From an uncultured Bacteroidia bacterium (lineage in GTDB: Bacteria > Bacteroidota > Bacteroidia > Bacteroidales > F082): a stretch of DNA of 64,000 nucleotides. Where the stretch lies: the NCBI GenBank assembly GCA_902770835.1, contig CACXUM010000010.1:1-64000 (forward strand). The letters run 5' to 3'. The position numbers and the translations under genes were made by a program. Below, in pieces: positions 48,553-56,808 of the stretch (position 1 is the first letter of the stretch; the number at the start of each line of letters is the position of its first letter). The notes under the pieces are model-generated. The model made no database searches. It worked only from the letters and a program-made list of their open reading frames with translations, and was not told the DNA's origin.

Positions 48553-49893
48553 TTACATCGGCTTGAACACAAACACAGGGTTTTCAAACGCCGTTGGCTG
48601 GAGATACATCAGCATATAAACAGGCCAATAGTCGACACGGCCTTGCACTTCATAATTGCCGTTTGAGAACACTATAGCCGAGCGAATGTCGTATTCCGCA
48701 TTGGCCATCACATTGCTCAAAGCATTATGCCGCTTGTAATCCTTGCCCGACTTGATTTCGATAGGCAAAATCCGACCATCGTGTTCAACCACAAAATCCA
48801 ATTCGCCTTGTTTCTTGCTATTGAAATAATAGAGCGTATATCCGTGAGTGTGAAGTTCTTGCGCCGCAAAATTCTCAAAAATCGCACCGAAATTAATGTT
48901 CGTCTCGCCAATGATGATTTGTTGCTGGAACTGCATAGAATACAGGTATGCCAATAGACCCACATCGTTGAGAAAGAGTTTGAACAAGCTGCGTTGTTCG
49001 TTGAGTTTCAAGGGCAAACGCGGCTCCTCAACATTGTAGGTAGGCAAAGCGACACCCGCATCGGCCAACCAAAGGAAACTGTTTTTGTAACGCTCAAACT
49101 TGGCCTTCTCGTGCAGCGATTTCAAGATGAAACGCTTGTTTTTGGCGTTCAACTCCGAGGGTATCATATCAAATATATCCTTGATATAGAGGCGATTGTC
49201 GGGATCATATTTTGCAATGTCCTTGCGATACAAGTTGACGATGTTCTCCTGCTCTTGCCGTACCATTTGCAGATTGTTGGTTTCGATGTATTTCGTCACC
49301 ACCGCTGGCAAACCGCCCACAACGAGATAAAGCCGCAACAATTCAAGCATTTTTTCGTGAACAACTTTGTCGACGGGTTGTTTGCTTTCGAAACATTTCT
49401 GAAGATGTCCCAACACCTCATCACTCATTCCAACAGCTTCCGAAAACTCCTCAAAATCAAGAGGATTCATTTCCTTTTCGGCCAAATACCCAACGGGAAC
49501 ACTGCGCAAATCGTTCAACTCAACGCCTAAAAGCGAACCACTCATCACATAGCGATAACTGCCCTCGTCGACAAGGAATTTGATGGAAGTGACAATTTCA
49601 GGACACTCTTGTACCTCGTCGAAAAAAACCAGCGTTTTGCGAGGAACCAATTGGGTTTCAGCAAGTGCCGAAAGGCGGAGCAATGTCGCCTTGGCATCGT
49701 GTGGTTGTTCAAAAACCGATTTCAATTTCGGGTTTTCAATGAAATTCAGTTCCACAAAATGCTCGAAACACTCCTTGCCGACCTTACGGATTGCAAAGGT
49801 TTTCCCAACTTGACGCGCACCCGAAACCAAAAGTGCTTTCTTGTCATTTTCAAAGAATGAACGTAAATAACTGTATATCTTTCTATTAAGCAT
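48553..49893 (-). CDS. DUF4143-type AAA ATPase
   Basis: 446 residues from the ATG at 49891-49893. Walker A VSGARQVGKTFAIRK near residue 25, Walker B TLVFFDEVQECPE near 88, sensor-like YRYVMSGSLLG, and a C-terminal DUF4143 part with QGELDFVVEHDGRILPIEIKSGKDY, which is a PD-(D/E)XK-like pattern (Asp, Glu-x-Lys). Such stand-alone ATPases are abundant and variable in Bacteroidales; their role is not established. The start at MLNRKIYSYL matches the family. A 33-bp tandem repeat precedes it. Confidence 0.87.
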   Translation of the reverse strand: MLNRKIYSYLRSFFENDKKALLVSGARQVGKTFAIRKVGKECFEHFVELNFIENPKLKSVFEQPHDAKATLLRLSALAETQLVPRKTLVFFDEVQECPEIVTSIKFLVDEGSYRYVMSGSLLGVELNDLRSVPVGYLAEKEMNPLDFEEFSEAVGMSDEVLGHLQKCFESKQPVDKVVHEKMLELLRLYLVVGGLPAVVTKYIETNNLQMVRQEQENIVNLYRKDIAKYDPDNRLYIKDIFDMIPSELNAKNKRFILKSLHEKAKFERYKNSFLWLADAGVALPTYNVEEPRLPLKLNEQRSLFKLFLNDVGLLAYLYSMQFQQQIIIGETNINFGAIFENFAAQELHTHGYTLYYFNSKKQGELDFVVEHDGRILPIEIKSGKDYKRHNALSNVMANAEYDIRSAIVFSNGNYEVQGRVDYWPVYMLMYLQPTAFENPVFVFKPM

Positions 49894-49901
49894 AACAAAT
49901 G

Positions 49902-49980
49902 ACTTTTTCCAACCTGTTTTTACTACTTTTATGCCACTTTTCCAACCCTTTTTAAGGCAGTTTCTGCCACTTTTCCAACT
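49902..49980. repeat. 33-bp tandem repeat upstream of the DUF4143 ATPase
   Basis: ACTTTTCCAACC-like units have CCAAC cores at 49909, 49942 and 49975, exactly 33 bp apart. On the minus strand the repeat stays open in frame with the ATPase and would encode 11-residue units starting Trp-Lys-Ser-Gly. Confidence 0.8.
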
Positions 49981-50040
49981 TTCACGCTGCAATAATAGGA
50001 AGAAATCCTGAATGGAAAGGCCGAATTGCGGAAAAAAATG

Positions 50041-50048
50041 TACTTTTG
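50041..50048 (+). promoter_or_regulatory. Promoter -7 element of the DUF4175 operon
   Basis: TACTTTTG followed by CAAG, 14 nt before the ATG at 50063. Confidence 0.65.
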
Positions 50049-50062
50049 CAAGTTATTTTAAA

Positions 50063-53000
50063 ATGGATATGTCTGCTCCAAACAAATTGATAGAAAAAAT
50101 CGAAGGCTTCACGCGGAAGTATTATCTCAACCGATTGATACAAGGCGTGTTGGTGGGTGCTGTGCTGTGGATTGTTTTCTATCTGCTTATCAATGGGTTA
50201 GAGTATTTCTCGTGGTTCCCGTCCAAAGGTCGTTTCGTGCTGTTGCTGTTTTTGTTGGCAGGCAGCGGTTTCGTTTTGGTGTACCATTTCCTCATCCCTC
50301 TCGTTAATCTCATCCGTTTCCGAAAGAAAATGTCGGTGGAACAAGCCTCGGTGCTGATTGGAAAGTTTTTCCCTGAAATCAAGGACAAACTACTGAATAC
50401 CATTCAGTTGAGCAACCAAATGGAGGCATCTAAAGTCGGCCCTTCTACAGGCTCAGGTACCGAGAACGACCTGTTAGCCGCAACCATTGAACAACGTAGC
50501 GCACGCCTCTCCCCTATCCGCTTCACTGATGCCGTCGACTTGCGCGGCAACTTGAAGTATTTAGGCATATTTTTCGGGTCACTCCTTATATTAATAGCAT
50601 TGATGGTGTTTTTGCCCGCGTTTGCAGTGCAGCCCACGCAGCGCATCGTCAACTACGAGCAGCATTTTGAAAAGCCCCTCCCCTATCAGGTTGAAATTGA
50701 GCAAGATGAAATAGAAACCACGCAAGGCAAGGAAGTGAAATTCAACATTCGCGTCACGGGCGACCGCATCCCTGATGCCTTTTATGTGAAGAGCGAATTA
50801 GGGCAGCAACTGATGACCAAAGGTTCAGCCAATGATTTCAATTACACCTTCAAAAATCTTTTCAATGACCTGACTTTCAATGTGATTGGCGGAGAATACA
50901 CCAGTCGCCCGCTGCATATCACGGTTCACCCCAACCCTACCCTACTCTCCTATCGCTGCGAAGTGCGTTATCCAACCTACATCCACAGAAACAATGAAAC
51001 TATGGACGCCAAAACGAGGCTCATCGTCCCACAAGGCACCACTTTGAATTTCAGTTTCACCACCCGCGACACCGAGCGTATGACCGTCACACGCGATTCG
51101 CTACAAACAGACTTGACTGCAAAGGATGATGTTTTTGAATACCAATTCGTTGCATCTCAATCCACCAAGTTTGAGGTGCAAGTGCAGAACGCTTGGAACT
51201 CTACTTTGGAACCCCTACCCTTCTCTGTCGATGTGTTGCCCGATGCCTATCCCGACATCCGAGTGGAATCATTTGATGAGCATCTTTCCACCGATGTTTA
51301 TTTTTCAGGCCTTGTTACTGATGACTATGGTTTCAGCAAATTGACTTTCAACTGTTTGGTGAAAGAACCCATCGAAAAGAAAATCGTCAAACCCGTTGCA
51401 TTAGACCTCAAACAAACCCGAACTTCGTTTTTCTACAGTTTCAATATGGACAGCCTCGGCATTATGCCCGGTCAGAATATGGAGGTTTATTTCGAGGTTT
51501 GGGACAACGACGGTTTTCATGGCCCGAAGTCGAAGCGTTCGGAGACTTTCACTTATTACAAGCCTTCGAAATCGGCTTTGGACAGCATCGCCAACGAGCA
51601 ATCGGAGGACATTATGGAAAGGCTTCAAGAGAAGTCGCAAGCGGCTGACAAACTGCAAGATGAAATTGAGAAAATGCTGCAAGACCTCATCCAGAAGAAG
51701 GATTTGGACTGGTCGGACAAAGAGAAGATGAAAGACTTGTTGGAAAAGCAGCAGCAGATTCAGGATGAATGGAATAAGTTACAAGAGGAGCAAGAAAAGT
51801 TGGCCGATTTTATGAAGGAACACGAAATCGCCAACGAAGACCTCATCAAGAAACAGGAGCAAATCAACAAACTTTTCGAAGAGGTGATTCCAGAGGAATT
51901 GCGCAAAATGATGGAGCAAATCGACAAACTCCTTGAGGATATGCCGCGTGAGCAGATGCAGCAGATGATGCAGGACATCAAGAAAAACAACCAGTCGATG
52001 CAGGAATTGCTCGACCGCAATTTGGCTTTGCTGGAGCAATTGAAAATGGAGAAAGACCTCAACGATTTGGCCAACAAATTGGAGAAGTTAGGGGAGGAGT
52101 TGCAGAAGCAAGAACCTGAAAACCAGAGCAAAGAAGCAGGGGAGGAGAGCGAACAAAAATCTGCCGAGGAAGCCAAGGAGGAATTCGACAAGATGATGGA
52201 CGAACTTGACCAACTTTTGAAGAAAAACCAAGACTTGCAACAGCCTTTCAACATGGAAAAAGACGAGGAAATGGAAGAAAGCATCAACCAAGATCTCAAC
52301 GATGCCATGCAACAAGAGCAATCGGGAGAGCAGCAGCAATCGCAGAAAAAGAAGCAAGACGCTGGCCAGAAAATGCAACAGATGGCCAACCAAATGATGA
52401 TGCAAATGCAGATGCAAGGTATGCAACAGATGGCCGAAGATACCCATTTGATGCGCATTTTGCTTGAAAACGTGGTGCATGCCTCGCACGAGCAAGAAGC
52501 ATTAATGACCGAAATTGGCCATATACGCTCCGACGACCCCTCTTTGGTCGAGAAAATCATCCATCAAAAGGATGTGGCCGACAACTTCAACATGGTTCGC
52601 GATTCATTACGCAGCATGGCCATGCGCCAACCGATGATTCAAAACTTCGTCTTCGACGAATTGCACACCATCGAAACCCAAACGGGAAACGCGATGAAAT
52701 ACCTCAACGACCTGAAACTTCCGCAAGCCGTGCGCCATCAGCAAACCGCGATGATGTCGATGAACAACTTGGCACTCATGTTGGCAGAGTCGTTGGAAAA
52801 CATGGAGAACAGCATGGAATCGATGGGAATGCCTATGGCTTGTCCCAATCCAAAACCCGGACAAGGCCAACAAAGTATGCAAAACATGCAACAGTTGCAG
52901 CAACAGTTGAGCGAGCAACTCAAAAAAATGCAACAGCAGATGGAGAAACAAGGGCAACAACAACAGAACTCCATGAGCGAGGAATTTGCACGCATGGCCG

Positions 53001-53401
53001 CCGAACAGGAAATGTTGCGTCAGGGAATGCAACAGATGCTCAACGAAATGAAGAAAAACGGGCAAGTCGGCGACGACGGCCTGAACGAAATCATCAAGGA
53101 CATGGAGAAGTTGGAGGAAGAGTTGGTGAACAAGAAAATCAACCGCCAGATGATTGAGCGTAGCCAACGGATTGAGTCGAGAATGTTGGAGTCGCAGAAG
53201 GCGCAAGAGAAGCGCGAACAGGAGGAAAAACGCAAGTCGAATGAGTACAAAGGATCGCATTTCGATAGGCAAATCGACGAGATTCTCTACAAAGAAACGC
53301 TCAAGAAAAACCAAGAGTTTTTGCGCACCAACCCGATTGAATACGCGCCCTATTACAAGGACAAAATCAATGAATATTACCTGAAAAAAAACACGCATTG
53401 A
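50063..53401 (+). CDS. DUF4175-family large membrane protein with coiled coils
   Basis: 1112 residues. Two N-terminal membrane helices (about 30-50 and 60-82) and a third near 160-182 precede a periplasmic-looking beta-rich region (185-510). A very long coiled coil follows, rich in Glu, Lys, Gln and Met (about 515-1090), including QQMANQMMMQMQMQGMQQM. This fits DUF4175 proteins of Bacteroidota, whose role is not known. A 27-bp repeat inserted near codon 130 gives GPSTGSGTE. ATG at 50063 is chosen because the promoter lies directly upstream. It heads an operon with ybeY, starting 1 bp after its stop codon. Confidence 0.85.
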   Translation: MDMSAPNKLIEKIEGFTRKYYLNRLIQGVLVGAVLWIVFYLLINGLEYFSWFPSKGRFVLLLFLLAGSGFVLVYHFLIPLVNLIRFRKKMSVEQASVLIGKFFPEIKDKLLNTIQLSNQMEASKVGPSTGSGTENDLLAATIEQRSARLSPIRFTDAVDLRGNLKYLGIFFGSLLILIALMVFLPAFAVQPTQRIVNYEQHFEKPLPYQVEIEQDEIETTQGKEVKFNIRVTGDRIPDAFYVKSELGQQLMTKGSANDFNYTFKNLFNDLTFNVIGGEYTSRPLHITVHPNPTLLSYRCEVRYPTYIHRNNETMDAKTRLIVPQGTTLNFSFTTRDTERMTVTRDSLQTDLTAKDDVFEYQFVASQSTKFEVQVQNAWNSTLEPLPFSVDVLPDAYPDIRVESFDEHLSTDVYFSGLVTDDYGFSKLTFNCLVKEPIEKKIVKPVALDLKQTRTSFFYSFNMDSLGIMPGQNMEVYFEVWDNDGFHGPKSKRSETFTYYKPSKSALDSIANEQSEDIMERLQEKSQAADKLQDEIEKMLQDLIQKKDLDWSDKEKMKDLLEKQQQIQDEWNKLQEEQEKLADFMKEHEIANEDLIKKQEQINKLFEEVIPEELRKMMEQIDKLLEDMPREQMQQMMQDIKKNNQSMQELLDRNLALLEQLKMEKDLNDLANKLEKLGEELQKQEPENQSKEAGEESEQKSAEEAKEEFDKMMDELDQLLKKNQDLQQPFNMEKDEEMEESINQDLNDAMQQEQSGEQQQSQKKKQDAGQKMQQMANQMMMQMQMQGMQQMAEDTHLMRILLENVVHASHEQEALMTEIGHIRSDDPSLVEKIIHQKDVADNFNMVRDSLRSMAMRQPMIQNFVFDELHTIETQTGNAMKYLNDLKLPQAVRHQQTAMMSMNNLALMLAESLENMENSMESMGMPMACPNPKPGQGQQSMQNMQQLQQQLSEQLKKMQQQMEKQGQQQQNSMSEEFARMAAEQEMLRQGMQQMLNEMKKNGQVGDDGLNEIIKDMEKLEEELVNKKINRQMIERSQRIESRMLESQKAQEKREQEEKRKSNEYKGSHFDRQIDEILYKETLKKNQEFLRTNPIEYAPYYKDKINEYYLKKNTH
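50437..50463 (+). repeat. Short palindrome-type repeat inserted in the DUF4175 coding frame
   Basis: GGCCCTTCTACAGGCTCAGG followed by TACCGA is the translated repeat whose reverse strand reads Val-Pro-Glu-Pro-Val-Glu-Gly. A related core CTGAACCTGTCGAAG is at 1958-1972. In this frame it adds Gly-Pro-Ser-Thr-Gly-Ser-Gly-Thr-Glu without a frameshift. Confidence 0.7.
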
Positions 53402-53402
53402 G

Positions 53403-53837
53403 ATGATCAGATTCAGCACATTGGATGTGGAAATGCCGCCCATCGAACCGCAGCGCGTCAAGGCGTGGATTGAGAGCGTGGCGCAAGGTTACGGCAAGAC
53501 GATAGGCGAGTTGTACTACTATTTTTGCAGCGACGAAAGGCTGTTGGAAATCAACCGCGACCGCCTCGGCCACGACTTCTACACCGACATTGTGACCTTC
53601 CCGTTGACCGATTGCGAGACCGTTCTTTCAAGTGAATTTTGCATCAGCATCGACCGCATCAGGGAGAACGCGACGACCTTTGGGCGCAGTTACGAGAGCG
53701 AATTGCTCCGCGTCATCATCCACGGCGTGTTGCATCTTATCGGCTTCGACGACCTTACTGATGAAGAAGAAAAAGAAATGCGTGAAAAAGAGGAAGAGGC
53801 GTTGGGGATGATGTTTAGTGAAAAGAATATCAATTAG
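53403..53837 (+). CDS. ybeY: rRNA maturation endoribonuclease YbeY
   Basis: 144 residues, UPF0054 family. LLEINRDRLGHDFYTDIVTFPL near residue 35 and the metal-site motif HGVLHLIGFDD near 111 are recognisable. The usual third zinc ligand His at the end of the HGxLHLxGxDH motif is Asp here, a change I also recall from other Bacteroidota. YbeY acts in 16S rRNA 3'-end maturation and ribosome quality control. The ATG lies 1 bp after the DUF4175 stop. Confidence 0.92.
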   Translation: MIRFSTLDVEMPPIEPQRVKAWIESVAQGYGKTIGELYYYFCSDERLLEINRDRLGHDFYTDIVTFPLTDCETVLSSEFCISIDRIRENATTFGRSYESELLRVIIHGVLHLIGFDDLTDEEEKEMREKEEEALGMMFSEKNIN

Positions 53838-53847
53838 TTAAAACGAA

Positions 53848-53863
53848 TGTTTCCCGTGAAACA
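53848..53863. promoter_or_regulatory. parS-like site 2, upstream of mnmG
   Basis: TGTTTCCCGTGAAACA matches TGTTTCACGTGAAACA at 15 of 16 positions and lies 11 bp before the mnmG start. Confidence 0.7.
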
Positions 53864-53874
53864 CTGACAAAAGG

Positions 53875-55746
53875 ATGTATTTTGAACCGTATGATATTAT
53901 CGTAGTTGGAGCCGGTCACGCCGGATGTGAAGCGGCAGCGGCGGCGGCCAATATGGGCAGCAAAGTCTTGTTGGTTACAATGGACTTGCGCCTGATGGCC
54001 TCCATGTCGTGCAACCCCGCTATGGGCGGCATCGCCAAAGGACAAATCGTGCGCGAAATTGATGCGATGGGTGGTTATTCGGGCATCGTCAGCGACCGCA
54101 CCATGATTCAATTCAGGATGCTCAACAAGTCGAAAGGTCCCGCTATGTGGAGTCCGCGCTGCCAAAGCGACAAGATGATGTTCTCCGCAGAATGGCGAAG
54201 CCTATTGGAAAAAACGCCTAATGTCGATTTCTGGCAAGACATGGTGACGGGTTTATTGGTTGTCGGTGACCAAGTGAAAGGTGTCACTACGGCAATGGGC
54301 GGCGACATAGAAAGCAAGGCCGTCATCCTCACCAATGGCACCTTCCTGAACGGTTTGATACACATCGGCGAGCAGCATTTTTCGGGAGGAAGGATGGGTG
54401 AGGTGGCCAGTCACGGCATCAGCGAACAACTGAAAGACCTCGGCTTTGAAGTGAAACGATTGAAGACCGGAACACCCGTCCGCATTGATGGCAGAACCAT
54501 CGATTTCGGCAAACTCATCGAACAAAAAGGTGATGACGAGGTGGTCGGTTTTTCATATACCGAACCATTCAGAATCCAACAACAAAGAAGTTGCTGGATT
54601 GCACACACCTCATTGAAAGTACACGAAACGCTCCGAAAAGGCTTCAAATATTCACCTATGTTCAACGGCAGAATCCAAGGTGTGGGGCCGCGCTATTGTC
54701 CGAGCATTGAAGACAAAATCGAGCGTTTTTCGGGCAAGGACAGCCACCAACTTTTTGTGGAACCCGAAGGCTGGACAACGGAAGAATATTACCTCAACGG
54801 GTTCAGTTCCTCCTTGCCTGACTATATCCAATATGAGGCTTTGAGGCAAATCGAAGGCTTCGAAAACGCCAAGATATTCCGCCCTGGTTATGCCATAGAA
54901 TATGATTATTTCCCGCCTGAGCAACTCCACCATTCCTTGGAAACACGGCTCATGCACGGCCTCTATTTTGCCGGACAAATCAACGGGACGACGGGTTATG
55001 AGGAAGCCGCTTGTCAAGGCATGATGGCAGGCATCAATGCAAGTTTGGCCTTGCGCGACGACAAGCCTTTGGTGCTGTCAAGGTATGAGGCTTATATTGG
55101 CGTGCTTATTGACGACCTCATTACAAAGGGTGTGGACGAACCTTACAGAATGTTCACGAGCAGGGCAGAACATCGCATTTTGTTGCGCCAAGACAACGCT
55201 GATGCACGGCTTACGGAGATGTCATATCGATTAGGATTGGCCAAGGAAGACCGCTATCAAAAGTATCAGGAAAAGCGTCAAAAAGTCGAAGAAATCAAGA
55301 ATTTTTTGAATGAGAATTATGTCTACCCAGACCAAATCAACGGACTTTTGGAACAAAAGGAAAGCACGAAGATAGAGCAAAAAATGAAAATGTCCTATCT
55401 TTTGCTACGACCACAAATCAGTTTGGCGGAAATGATAGATGCATTGCCAACCTTGGAGCAATATAAGAACGAAGACAGATTTGGAAGGGAATGTCTTGAG
55501 GAGGCGGAAATCCAAATCAAATACGACAGTTATATCCAAAAAGAGGACGAGCTTGCCGACAAGTTAAGACGTTTGGAAAATGTGAAACTGCCGAAAGATT
55601 TCGACTTCCATAGCATCCAATCCTTGTCCTACGAATCGCGGGAGAAACTGAACAAATACCAACCCGAAACCTTGGGGCAAGCCTCAAGAATCAGCGGGAT
55701 TTCACCAGCCGACATCAATGTGCTGGCCATATTTTTAGGACGATAA
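53875..55746 (+). CDS. mnmG: tRNA uridine-5-carboxymethylaminomethyl modification enzyme MnmG
   Basis: 623 residues, full family length. The FAD-binding IIVVGAGHAGCEAAAAAANMG, the conserved MSCNPAMGGIAKGQIVREID, GPAMWSPRCQSDK, the two GidA signatures (GPRYCPSIEDKI near 260 and AGQINGTTGYEEAACQGMMAG near 362) are all present. With MnmE it modifies the wobble uridine of several tRNAs. It is flanked by two parS-like sites. In many bacteria gidA/mnmG lies near the replication origin. Confidence 0.97.
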   Translation: MYFEPYDIIVVGAGHAGCEAAAAAANMGSKVLLVTMDLRLMASMSCNPAMGGIAKGQIVREIDAMGGYSGIVSDRTMIQFRMLNKSKGPAMWSPRCQSDKMMFSAEWRSLLEKTPNVDFWQDMVTGLLVVGDQVKGVTTAMGGDIESKAVILTNGTFLNGLIHIGEQHFSGGRMGEVASHGISEQLKDLGFEVKRLKTGTPVRIDGRTIDFGKLIEQKGDDEVVGFSYTEPFRIQQQRSCWIAHTSLKVHETLRKGFKYSPMFNGRIQGVGPRYCPSIEDKIERFSGKDSHQLFVEPEGWTTEEYYLNGFSSSLPDYIQYEALRQIEGFENAKIFRPGYAIEYDYFPPEQLHHSLETRLMHGLYFAGQINGTTGYEEAACQGMMAGINASLALRDDKPLVLSRYEAYIGVLIDDLITKGVDEPYRMFTSRAEHRILLRQDNADARLTEMSYRLGLAKEDRYQKYQEKRQKVEEIKNFLNENYVYPDQINGLLEQKESTKIEQKMKMSYLLLRPQISLAEMIDALPTLEQYKNEDRFGRECLEEAEIQIKYDSYIQKEDELADKLRRLENVKLPKDFDFHSIQSLSYESREKLNKYQPETLGQASRISGISPADINVLAIFLGR

Positions 55747-55752
55747 CAGAAT

Positions 55753-55768
55753 TGTTTCACATGAAACA
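55753..55768. promoter_or_regulatory. parS-like site 3, downstream of mnmG
   Basis: TGTTTCACATGAAACA matches TGTTTCACGTGAAACA at 15 of 16 positions, 7 bp after the mnmG stop codon and 10 bp before the next gene. Confidence 0.7.
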
Positions 55769-55777
55769 CCATAGAAA

Positions 55778-56653
55778 ATGAACAACAATTGCCCTTGGTG
55801 CGGCTCAGAAAAAGCACAAATCAATCTTTGGCTGAAAGACGAATTCCTGACCAAAGAGGATTTCCACATTTGCGAATGTCTGAATTGCGGTTTACTTTAT
55901 ACCATGCCCCGACCGAGCAAAGACAAAATCGGGGAGTATTATAAATCCGAAGAGTATTACAGCCATCAGGAAAACAAGAAAGGCTTCATTCCCAAAGTGT
56001 ATGAAGCGGTCAAAAAAGTGAACCTGAAACACAAATATCGTCTTGCCACAGACGGAATCAAAGAAGGTAAATTGTTGGATATTGGATGCGGCATAGGCGA
56101 TTTTTTACACACCGCAGAAGAACACGGATGGGATTGTACTGGTGTTGAACCATCGGATGATGCAAAGGCCATAGCAAGGAAAAGAATCAAAGCCAACATT
56201 ATCGCAAGTGCGGATTTGGAGCAAATTCCAGATGCATCTTTTGATGTCATTACCATGTGGCATGTATTGGAGCATGTGGACGATTTGAAATGGCAGATGG
56301 AGCAATTGCAGCGATTAATTAAAAACAACGGCAGAATAGTCATTGCTGTACCAAATTATAAATCCTACGATGGGCAATATTACAAGGAACTTTGGGCGGC
56401 CTACGATGTGCCAAGGCATTTGAACCATTTCAGCAAGCAGACCATCACAAAGATTTTCGCCTCAGTAGGGTTGAAACTGACTCGAACCGAAAAGTTGGTT
56501 TGGGATGCTTATTACATATCATATATGAGCGAACAGTATAAGCATCACTCGCTCCCATTAATAAAAGGAGCGTTGAGAGGTTTGGTGTCAAACTGCAAAG
56601 CGAGGCGGTCTGGTGAATGGTCAAGCATGGTGTATATTTTTGAGAAAAAATAG
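55778..56653 (+). CDS. Class I SAM-dependent methyltransferase with N-terminal zinc ribbon
   Basis: 291 residues. Residues 4-40 (CPWCGSEK ... CECLNCGLLY) look like a zinc ribbon. SAM motif I GKLLDIGCGIGDFLHTA near residue 95, motif II TGVEPSDDAKAIA near 118, and DVITMWHVLEHVDDL near 148 are of the methyltransferase type (Methyltransf_11/23). These are common in polysaccharide or antibiotic-tailoring genes; here the context is mnmG, so the substrate is unclear. The interval 56654-56808 after it holds no gene. Confidence 0.85.
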   Translation: MNNNCPWCGSEKAQINLWLKDEFLTKEDFHICECLNCGLLYTMPRPSKDKIGEYYKSEEYYSHQENKKGFIPKVYEAVKKVNLKHKYRLATDGIKEGKLLDIGCGIGDFLHTAEEHGWDCTGVEPSDDAKAIARKRIKANIIASADLEQIPDASFDVITMWHVLEHVDDLKWQMEQLQRLIKNNGRIVIAVPNYKSYDGQYYKELWAAYDVPRHLNHFSKQTITKIFASVGLKLTRTEKLVWDAYYISYMSEQYKHHSLPLIKGALRGLVSNCKARRSGEWSSMVYIFEKK

Positions 56654-56808
56654 GAAAACTCGAAATTTGGCCGTTTTTAGGCGATTTCAGGCATTTTGGC
56701 AGGTTTTCGAATCAGGGCATCACCAAGAGCAAGAAAAGCAAAATCACGAAACATTTTATAACTCACACAATATCAACAGAAAAAAGCGGTTTTAGGAAAA
56801 AAGAGCAA

